Assembly (NCBI GenBank): GCA_019237515.1
Contig: JAFAGX010000541.1
Location: forward strand, 1-11,273
Reading direction: 5' to 3'
Length of the DNA: 11,273 nt
Source of the DNA: Acidobacteriaceae bacterium
GTDB taxonomy: Bacteria; Acidobacteriota; Terriglobia; Terriglobales; SbA1
Positions within the stretch are counted from its first letter, which is position 1. Every line of letters starts with the position of its first letter. The position numbers and the translations under genes were made by a program. This document shows positions 5,983-11,273 of this stretch, one piece after another. The notes under the pieces are model-generated. The model did not search any database, was not told the DNA's origin, and worked only from the letters and a program-made list of their open reading frames with translations.

Positions 5983-6633
5983 ATGGGTAAACGCAGCGAA
6001 CCCAGAAAGGACATACGGGTGCCCGTCCGGATCTTCGGGACGGACAGCGGCGGGCAAATCTTTTCTGAAAAGGTTTTCACTGTCAATGTGAGCCGGCATG
6101 GCGTGGAACTCTGTGGGGTTCAGGCTCAGCCCAACATTGACGAGATCGTCGGATTAACCTACGGCAGCACCAAAAGCCACTTTCGAGTTCGATGGGTGGG
6201 GCAGCCGGGAACACCCAAACTCGGCCATATTGGGCTTCTCAATCTATCCGCCGAGAAAGCCCTTTGGGACTTTCCTTTGCCAGGCCCGAGTGCCGATGCA
6301 TCTATCGGTGACGCCCGCGATCGGCGAGCGCATCCGCGTGTGCGATCGGGAAATTCTGTCGAGGTTCATCTACCGAACCAAGGTGCGCCCATTCGCGCTC
6401 GCATTGGGGACATTAGCCTCGGCGGATGTTTCGTCGAAATGCCGAACCCCTTGAGACCTGGGACTAATGTCCGGCTCGAACTTTGGATTCAAGAACGAAA
6501 GCTTTCCGCGATGGGCAAAGTGATTACCAGCACTCCAGGCTACGGAAATGGGGTTCAGTTCACCGAAATATCGGAGCAGGATAAAGCCCTGCTAGGAACG
6601 TTTGTCGGTAGTCTTGTCCGGATCCCGACCTAG
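5983..6633 (+). CDS. Tandem PilZ-domain protein, probable c-di-GMP receptor
   Basis: 216 residues with two PilZ domains and nothing else. The first (about 1-95) has RSEPR (R4-R8) and NVSRHG (N35, S37, G40); the second (about 112-205) has RAHPR (R115-R119) and DISLGG (D143, S145, G148). Both therefore keep the RxxxR and D/NxSxxG residues that wrap intercalated c-di-GMP, so both may bind. No signal peptide or membrane helix is present; a cytosolic adaptor is likely. The frame is open from an ATG at 5872, but the extra residues look non-coding; ATG 5983 starts directly before the RxxxR motif, with only a weak AAGG upstream. The divergent neighbour starts 249 bp away, and the response regulator gene converges with an 8-bp gap. 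The window also encodes a diguanylate cyclase, giving a potential source of ligand. Confidence 0.88.
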   Translation: MGKRSEPRKDIRVPVRIFGTDSGGQIFSEKVFTVNVSRHGVELCGVQAQPNIDEIVGLTYGSTKSHFRVRWVGQPGTPKLGHIGLLNLSAEKALWDFPLPGPSADASIGDARDRRAHPRVRSGNSVEVHLPNQGAPIRARIGDISLGGCFVEMPNPLRPGTNVRLELWIQERKLSAMGKVITSTPGYGNGVQFTEISEQDKALLGTFVGSLVRIPT

Positions 6634-6641
6634 TTGGATTC

Positions 6642-7103
6642 TCAATTGGCACGATCCAGACCATTCCACGCCGTGGCGTGGACGGCAGCAGGTCGACGGG
6701 TTTGGCCGCTCAACTCGCCTGTAAGACACTGCTCAAGCACAGCGGAGAGGTACAGATGACGCACCGGCTTAACCAGGTAAGCTTGCGCACCCAGCAGGGT
6801 CGCTTGTTGGACAATTTTTGGATCATCTTCGCTCGAGCACATGACGACCTTCAACTCTGGTTCGATTTCACGTAAGCAGCGCAACGTCTGCAGTCCGTCC
6901 ATGCCGGGCATTTGCATGTCCAGAAGAACCACCGCTGGACGGCAGCCACCGCGAACTCGCTCCAGGCCCTTTTCACCCGTATCAGCTGTTTCTACGCTGT
7001 AATCATCGGTCTCAAGAACCAGCCGTAGGTAGCGCTGCACTTCAGGCGAGTCATCAATGATCAAAACAGTGGGCCGCTGGCGAGGACAGTCAGATGTAAA
7101 CAT
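6642..7103 (-). CDS. Single-domain response regulator (CheY-like receiver)
   Basis: 153 residues: a receiver domain (about 11-130) plus a short unstructured tail, with no output domain. The acidic pair is D17-D18 (IIDD), the phosphoacceptor D62 (LLDMQMPGMDG), the switch Ser in MCSSED (about 90) and the conserved K112 (VKP). It therefore probably takes phosphate and signals by protein contact. Several upstream in-frame starts exist (7217, 7139), but ATG 7103 has GGAG with about 5 nt spacing and is the best. No kinase gene adjoins it; the lone HisKA protein at 2512-2754 and the sensor kinase at 8972-10393 are the only histidine-kinase-type genes in the window, and any link is speculative. The gene ends 8 bp from the oppositely oriented PilZ gene. 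Confidence 0.9.
   Translation of the reverse strand: MFTSDCPRQRPTVLIIDDSPEVQRYLRLVLETDDYSVETADTGEKGLERVRGGCRPAVVLLDMQMPGMDGLQTLRCLREIEPELKVVMCSSEDDPKIVQQATLLGAQAYLVKPVRHLYLSAVLEQCLTGELSGQTRRPAAVHATAWNGLDRAN
6665..6682. terminator. Strong inverted repeat at the convergent gene ends
   Basis: TCCACGCC-GT-GGCGTGGA has perfect 8-bp arms. It starts 32 bp after the PilZ stop codon and lies inside the last codons of the response regulator on the other strand. It could end plus-strand transcripts, but lacks a T-run. The tight 2-nt gap between arms also fits a protein-binding palindrome. Confidence 0.3.
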
Positions 7104-7530
7104 TAAATCTCCAACGCTGAATTGTTTCTTATTGTCCATGCACTTAAATATCAAGAGCTGATTAGCAATAAAAGACAGCGGCTCGGCACGTCCGATGATC
7201 ATCCGTCCAGCAAGCACCCCTGAAAATAAAGAGAATTTCAGCTGTTTAACTTAAGTTCGGCAGGCGGTCAATCAGTTTCACATAACGAAAATTTTTGGGT
7301 TTTGTACGAGATGCATCGCGTCCACAAACCTAAGCACAACAAGGTGTGCATCTGGCGACACCGGGATGAGTTAAAACCAACCAAATACGGCCCTGCGCAA
7401 GAACTTCTCAAAAACATATCTCGGCTTCGACGCACTTTGATTGGCAGTGGCAGCTGTGAAAAAGTGGTTGGAAATCAACATTGTCGCGCTGGTGCGTTCG
7501 TACCGAATTGTGGAAAGCCCAAGTTGCGCG
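7104..7530. other. Intergenic region upstream of the receiver gene
   Basis: A 427-bp stretch between the second LuxR-type gene's stop and the chosen response regulator start. It is AT-richer around 7220-7310. A possible -35 TTGACC lies at 7271-7266 on the minus strand, but its spaced partner TAAACA is poor. Open frames on both strands lack motifs. No RNA gene or repeat is evident. Confidence 0.5.
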
Positions 7531-7803
7531 CTATCCCGCTCGCCGGAGAGGACCAGCTCCAGCTCGATTACTCTCTTCTTGAGCTGAGGTCTGTTTCCAT
7601 TCGGTGCCACCGTGACTTGCCACATAGAGTGCTAATTCGAGTCTGCTCCAGACTCCCAGCTTGTCAAAGGTGTTGCGGAGATAATTTTTCACGACCTGCT
7701 CGGTGGTGCCGACCATCGTCGCGATTTCGCGGTTCGTCAGTCCTTCCCAAACCAGCCTCGCAACCCGTACTTCTTTCGCGGTTAGCCGATCACATGGTTG
7801 CAT
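7531..7803 (-). CDS. Small LuxR-type HTH DNA-binding protein (second of a pair)
   Basis: 90 residues, with a LuxR/GerE four-helix DNA-binding domain at about 6-66: LTAKEVRVARLVWEGLTNRE, then IATMVGTTEQVVKNYLRN and KLGVWSRLELALY. There is no receiver or ligand-binding domain. ATG 7803 is preceded by GGAG about 10 nt away. Its start overlaps the end of the upstream homologous gene by 14 bp, so translation is probably coupled. The C-terminal 24 residues are hydrophilic and unlike the domain. It could bind DNA as a homodimer or pair with its neighbour. How it senses anything is not visible; the nearby lone receiver (6642-7103) might partner it, but this is inference. Confidence 0.88.
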   Translation of the reverse strand: MQPCDRLTAKEVRVARLVWEGLTNREIATMVGTTEQVVKNYLRNTFDKLGVWSRLELALYVASHGGTEWKQTSAQEESNRAGAGPLRRAG

Positions 7804-8023
7804 AGTTTCTTTGCTCCCTCTGGTACATAGCAGTCGCCAGCTTCACGCGCTTGCGGCCTTGAGTAATCCCGGCACGTAAGAACAGCGTCCGCAGGTGCTG
7901 TTTTACGGTTCGCGGGCTGATGTGGAGCTGCTCCGCGATTTCTTTGTTGCTGCAACCCTGCACCAGCAGGTTCAGCACATCTTCATCCCGGTGGGTGATT
8001 TTGATTTCATCGATACTAATCAT
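7790..8023 (-). CDS. Small LuxR-type HTH DNA-binding protein (first of a pair)
   Basis: 77 residues, essentially a LuxR/GerE HTH domain alone: ITHRDEDVLNLLVQGCSNKE, then IAEQLHISPRTVKQHLRTLF and a C-terminal helix (KRVKLATAMYQRE). No sensor or receiver portion precedes it. ATG 8023 has GGGAG 5 nt upstream. The stop overlaps the start of the second LuxR-type gene. The two share the same fold but are clearly diverged, suggesting an old duplication or a co-evolved heterodimer rather than a recent copy. The promoter must lie in the 280-bp gap that also drives the divergent OmpR-type operon. Confidence 0.88.
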   Translation of the reverse strand: MISIDEIKITHRDEDVLNLLVQGCSNKEIAEQLHISPRTVKQHLRTLFLRAGITQGRKRVKLATAMYQREQRNYATM

Positions 8024-8260
8024 GGGTACTCCCGATTCTGGTTTGGCAGTTTCAGCTGGCGGTTCTTAGAGGACCCGCCGTGCACAGGAGACAGCACGCC
8101 TTTCGCCAGACCTTCACCACCGCGCGACGGAGCTAAGACCTTTGTATTCGCTAGCTCTGGTCGTGGCACGAGCGGACACGGATCACCGACATCTCCAATA
8201 CGGGAGAAATCGTTCCAGAACGGGTCGGACGTTCTGTCGCCGGACGGCACTTCCAACCAG

Positions 8261-8278
8261 GTTAAGGACGCGTTAAGG
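8261..8278 (+). promoter_or_regulatory. Direct-repeat operator, probably for the OmpR-family regulator
   Basis: GTTAAGG occurs at 8261-8267 and again at 8272-8278, an exact 7-nt direct repeat with an 11-bp period, the helical spacing used by OmpR/PhoB-family dimers. The half-site resembles the PmrA/QseB-type TTAA box. A -10-like TATAGA follows at 8287-8292, so the repeat covers the -35 region, the usual place for activation. Transcription from it would start near 8299, giving an almost leaderless mRNA. Confidence 0.5.
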
Positions 8279-8303
8279 TGGGGGCGTATAGAAAGATACT
8301 GGA

Positions 8304-8975
8304 ATGCGGGTCTTGGTGATTGAGGACGAACCGCGCCTTGCGGAGAATATCGCCCGCAGCCTACGCGAGAGTGCCGGTTACGCCGTCGATATCGCGCCGG
8401 ACGGTCAGGAAGGCCTGTTCATGGTCGAGTCCAATGAATACGACGCCGTCCTGCTTGACCTTATGCTCCCGCACCTCGACGGTATGCAGGTACTCACCAG
8501 GGTGCGCAAGGCAGGTCAACGCACCCCCGTTCTGGTCGTTACTGCCCGGGATGACAAAGAATCCGTAGTCGCGTTGCTGAACGCCGGCGCGGACGATTAC
8601 CTGACCAAGCCTTTCGATTTAGGCGAATTGTTAGCGCGCACCAAAGCCCTCATCCGTCGAGGCAAAGGCCAACCGTCGCCGCTGCTGAAAATTGGCGATC
8701 TTGAGCTCAACACTGTCAAGCGAACGGTGCAACGCGCCGGCAAAGCGGTCGCGCTTACCGCAATGGAATATCGCGTACTCGAATACCTTTTGCATCGCCC
8801 CGGCGCCGTGGTTTCAAAAACAGAATTGCTGGAGCATCTTTACGATTACAACTGGGAGAAATTCAGCAACGTAATCGAGGTGTATATCTCCGGGCTGCGA
8901 AGGAAGCTCGATAATGGTTCTTCGAAGCACTTGATCCATACCCTTCGCGGGCAGGGCTACATCTTGCAGGAATGA
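8304..8975 (+). CDS. OmpR/PhoB-family response regulator
   Basis: 223 residues. The receiver domain (1-118) has E8-D9, phosphoacceptor D52 (LLDLMLPHLDG), T80 and K102 (TKPF). The C-terminal winged helix (about 127-221) has LTAMEYRVLEYLLHRPGAVV, the recognition helix NVIEVYISGLRRKL and the wing HTLRGQGYIL. The family type resembles CusR/QseB regulators of envelope or metal stress. It overlaps the sensor kinase gene by ATGA, and a TolC-like gene follows, so it probably controls efflux. No Shine-Dalgarno is visible before ATG 8304, and a -10-like box lies close, so translation may be leaderless. A TTAAGG direct repeat upstream suggests autoregulation. Confidence 0.93.
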   Translation: MRVLVIEDEPRLAENIARSLRESAGYAVDIAPDGQEGLFMVESNEYDAVLLDLMLPHLDGMQVLTRVRKAGQRTPVLVVTARDDKESVVALLNAGADDYLTKPFDLGELLARTKALIRRGKGQPSPLLKIGDLELNTVKRTVQRAGKAVALTAMEYRVLEYLLHRPGAVVSKTELLEHLYDYNWEKFSNVIEVYISGLRRKLDNGSSKHLIHTLRGQGYILQE

Positions 8976-10393
8976 ACGTGCGGCAAACCTCCATTCGAGC
9001 TCGGCTGATCGGCATCGTCCTGTTGTCCCAAGTGCTGCTGGCTGCCGGATTATTGATCACCGGAATTTACTACACACAGCGGCATTTGCTGTCCACTCTG
9101 GACACGGCGATGCAGGCCCGGGCGATGAGTATAGCCGCGCTGGTGCGCTATACCGAGGATGCAAGTGGAAATGTTTATTTTGATGACAGCCTGATTCCAC
9201 CTTCGATCGACCGGTCCCATCCAGACCTGTTCGCAGTCTGGAGCCAAAACTCGGGTGTGCTGGTACGTTCACCGCATTGGCCGAATGGACTCGAGATCTC
9301 ACCTGACGGGAAGGAACATTGGCGATTCAAATCCGCGCGTGTGCATTATCGCGGCTTGAGAGTTTTCCATGTGCCAGTACTCGACCGCGAAGAGGGCGCG
9401 GCCTTTCACCCACAAACCCTCACGATTTTCTATGCGGCTCCGCTAAACCAGCTGGATCAGCAAGTCAAAGCGGCCGGGTTTTCAATCGCGGTGTGGAGCG
9501 GGTTGCTGCTGGCGATCAGCGTGTTACTTGCATTGTGGGGGATTCGGCGTGGCTTGCAACCTTTGCAGCAACTCGCGGACCGGGCCGCTCTGGTCTCCAG
9601 CCAGGATTGGCAACTGCACGCGCCCGAAGCTGCCGAGCGCACAACCGAACTGCAGCCTCTAACACAATCGATGACCCACATGCTGGCCCGGCTCGAGCGG
9701 TCGTTTGTGCAGCAGAGAGAGTTTCTGGGCAATGCTGCCCATGAGCTCAAGACGCCGGTGGCGGTTCTGAAATCGACTTTGCAATCGTTGCTGCAACGCC
9801 CGCGTTCTTCGGAGGAATACCGGCAAGGCCTGGAGCATTCTTTGGAAGATGTGCAGCGATTGGAGAAGCTTTTGCAATGGATGCTGCGCCTGGCGCGGGC
9901 AGAACAGTGGGCACACGGCGCTCTCCGTCGCGATCTGCCGATTGTCGATCTCGACGCAACTTGCGAGGAAGCAGTGGAACGGATTCGCCATTTCGCAAGC
10001 GAGCGTGGTACTTCCGTGCAGTTCTCGAAAGATGGACCCGTTCCGTTGCGGGCTGATCCGGAGGATCTGCAGCTAGTCTGGTCGAACCTGCTCGAGAATG
10101 CAGTGCGCTACAGTCCGCAGGGCTCTTCAATCGAGATCACGCTGGCCTGCACAAATGGGGGGCCGGCGCAAATCACCGTTCAAGATCATGGGCCGGGCAT
10201 CCCGGCTGAAGAATTGCCGCATATTTTCGAACGCTTCTATCGCGGAGATCCCTCCCGCAATCGTGCCACGGGTGGCTTTGGCCTTGGCTTAGCGATCGCC
10301 AAAGCTATGGTGGAAGCCTATGGAGGAACGATCCAGGCCGAGAGCACTCCGGGTGAAGGCACTCGCATGACGGTGCAATTACCCATCACCTGA
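8972..10393 (+). CDS. Sensor histidine kinase, partner of the OmpR-family regulator
   Basis: 473 residues. Transmembrane helix 1 at about 12-34, a periplasmic sensor loop of about 135 residues (35-168) and helix 2 at about 169-190, followed by a HAMP region. HisKA has FLGNAAHELKTPVAVL with phospho-acceptor H257. The ATPase domain has the N box LLENAVRY (N376), G1 DHGPGIP (405-411), the F box FERFYRG and G2 GGFGLGL (434-440), so all catalytic elements are present. The periplasmic domain is a typical CusS/QseC-like loop with no recognised ligand motif. The start ATG overlaps the regulator's stop codon. The downstream TolC-like gene suggests sensing of metals or other toxic compounds in the periplasm; the signal is not readable. 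Confidence 0.94.
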   Translation: MNVRQTSIRARLIGIVLLSQVLLAAGLLITGIYYTQRHLLSTLDTAMQARAMSIAALVRYTEDASGNVYFDDSLIPPSIDRSHPDLFAVWSQNSGVLVRSPHWPNGLEISPDGKEHWRFKSARVHYRGLRVFHVPVLDREEGAAFHPQTLTIFYAAPLNQLDQQVKAAGFSIAVWSGLLLAISVLLALWGIRRGLQPLQQLADRAALVSSQDWQLHAPEAAERTTELQPLTQSMTHMLARLERSFVQQREFLGNAAHELKTPVAVLKSTLQSLLQRPRSSEEYRQGLEHSLEDVQRLEKLLQWMLRLARAEQWAHGALRRDLPIVDLDATCEEAVERIRHFASERGTSVQFSKDGPVPLRADPEDLQLVWSNLLENAVRYSPQGSSIEITLACTNGGPAQITVQDHGPGIPAEELPHIFERFYRGDPSRNRATGGFGLGLAIAKAMVEAYGGTIQAESTPGEGTRMTVQLPIT

Positions 10394-10460
10394 ACCTCCG
10401 TCGAGAAACGTCCGCATTCCATTCAGCTTTCCTTAATCTGGCTTCCCTCACGATTGCATT

Positions 10461-11273
10461 ATGAAAACTGTCATAAGCGGAGTGCGCTGGATCGCGCGCT
10501 CTGTAATACTTGCCTTCAGCCTGGTTCCAGTCGCTCTTACGCAGACCTCTCCGAACCAACTGAGCGCAACTGGCGCTCAAGCGAATTCCAGCGTCGCTCC
10601 GGTTACCTTGACGTTACAGGATGCACTGGAACGGGCGAAGAAGATCAACCCGGAATACCGCGCTGCGGTAACCGAGTTCGGGTTGGCCAAAGAAGACAAG
10701 GTGCAGAGCCGGGCAGCGCTCCTGCCGAATGTCAACTTTAATAACTCATTCGTCTATACGGAAGGCAGCGGCATACCCGGCGTCGGACGATATGTCGCCA
10801 ACAACGGCGTCCATGAGTACATCAGCCAGGGGGATGTGCATCAGGAATTTTCTTTGGCCGGCATCGCAGAGTATCGACGAGCGTTGGCGGCTCAGGCGGT
10901 CGCAAAAGCGAAGTCCGAGATTGCGGCACGGGGACTCGTGGTGACCGTGGTTCAGACCTACTACGGATTGGTTGTCGCACAGCGAAAATATGCTACGGCG
11001 CAGCGCGCCCAGTCAGAAGCGCAACGATTCTTCACGATCAGTCAGAAGCTAGAGACTGGCGGCGAAGTCGCTCGCGCTGACGTGATCAAAGCCGAAGTCC
11101 AGTTTCAGGAGCAAGAGCGTGGCTTGAAAGAAGCTGAACTGGAAATGGAGCGTAGCCGTCTGGAGCTGGCTGTGCTGGTTTTTCCTGACTTCAATCAGAA
11201 TTTTGCGATAGTAGATGATCTGCAGATTCCCGAGCCGCTTCCCACATTTGCTGAGGTGCAAACAGCGGCGGCC
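10461..11273 (+). CDS. TolC-family outer-membrane efflux protein, partial
   Basis: Starts at ATG 10461 and runs off the window (271 codons, no stop). The signal peptide is MKTVISGVRWIARSVILAFS followed by LVPVALTQTS. The mature part opens with TLQDALERAKKINPEYRAA, the family's first helical repeat, followed by LLPNVNFNNSF leading into the outer-membrane beta strands. The alpha-barrel helices follow (VVTVVQTYYGLVVAQRKYAT, GGEVARADVIKAEVQ, ERGLKEAELEMERSRLELAV), with the typical coiled-coil periodicity. It should trimerise and form an export channel with a membrane fusion protein and an RND or ABC pump, perhaps encoded beyond the window. The 67-bp gap after the kinase has CTTAAT at 10432-10437, reminiscent of the regulator's half-site. 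No Shine-Dalgarno is evident. Confidence 0.9.
   Translation, partial: MKTVISGVRWIARSVILAFSLVPVALTQTSPNQLSATGAQANSSVAPVTLTLQDALERAKKINPEYRAAVTEFGLAKEDKVQSRAALLPNVNFNNSFVYTEGSGIPGVGRYVANNGVHEYISQGDVHQEFSLAGIAEYRRALAAQAVAKAKSEIAARGLVVTVVQTYYGLVVAQRKYATAQRAQSEAQRFFTISQKLETGGEVARADVIKAEVQFQEQERGLKEAELEMERSRLELAVLVFPDFNQNFAIVDDLQIPEPLPTFAEVQTAAA

Noticed and set aside
7371..7625. Minus-strand 84-codon frame overlapping the end of the second LuxR-type gene
   Set aside because: It has a short helix-like stretch but no good start signal, and overlaps a well-supported gene in another frame. A frameshifted longer LuxR tail cannot be excluded but is not supported.
7302..7805. Plus-strand open frame of 167 codons
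   Set aside because: Mostly antisense to the LuxR-type gene, with Cys- and Arg-rich shadow composition.
8020..8256. Minus-strand 78-codon frame just upstream of the LuxR pair
   Set aside because: TTG start, no ribosome-binding site, low-complexity Pro/Gly-rich product; it spans the promoter gap of the divergent operons.
1..11273. CRISPR arrays, insertion sequences, transposases, prophage genes
   Set aside because: No regularly spaced repeats, no transposase or integrase motifs and no terminal inverted repeats with target duplications were seen; the tRNA-end repeat is the only hint of mobility.

Overview
The window looks like a stretch of chromosome from a moderately high-GC soil-type bacterium, most likely an acidobacterium (Terriglobia/Koribacter-like). 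This is inferred from protein style: a short secreted protein with a VWVN...GRWYGKT motif, several small proteins of a kind I associate with acidobacteria, and many lone signalling domains. There is no rRNA or other taxonomic marker, so the assignment is tentative.

Layout. On the minus strand, positions 1-2754 hold a partial secreted small protein, a hexameric glutamate dehydrogenase, a membrane-anchored thioredoxin-fold protein of the iodothyronine deiodinase family, and an 80-residue lone histidine-kinase dimerisation domain. The deiodinase reading frame is interrupted by one in-frame TGA at 2098-2096. It lies exactly where the family has its catalytic selenocysteine (SYT-TGA-PPF) and is followed at once by a stem-loop with an AGGU apical loop, as in bacterial SECIS elements. 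I therefore annotate 2434-1667 as one 255-residue selenoprotein gene; this is the main discovery of the window. At 2915-3001 on the plus strand is a tRNA-Leu(CAG) gene with a good sigma-70 promoter, followed by an imperfect copy of the tRNA 3' end.

Positions 3141-5733 (minus strand) hold a 114-residue conserved-looking small protein, a two-TM GGDEF diguanylate cyclase, a two-TM small membrane protein, and an unrecognised 143-residue protein. From 5983 on the plus strand comes a tandem PilZ protein. It converges on a single-domain response regulator (minus, 7103-6642). Two overlapping small LuxR-type DNA-binding proteins lie upstream of that regulator on the minus strand (8023-7531).

From 8304 to the end (plus strand) there is an OmpR-family response regulator, its sensor kinase (ATGA overlap) and the start of a TolC-type outer-membrane efflux protein that runs off the window. 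A TTAAGG direct repeat with 11-bp period lies just upstream of the regulator and is a candidate autoregulatory box.

Functionally, the window combines nitrogen/carbon metabolism (glutamate dehydrogenase), a probable selenium-dependent redox or dehalogenation enzyme, c-di-GMP synthesis and binding (GGDEF, PilZ), several lone signalling domains, and a two-component-controlled efflux locus.
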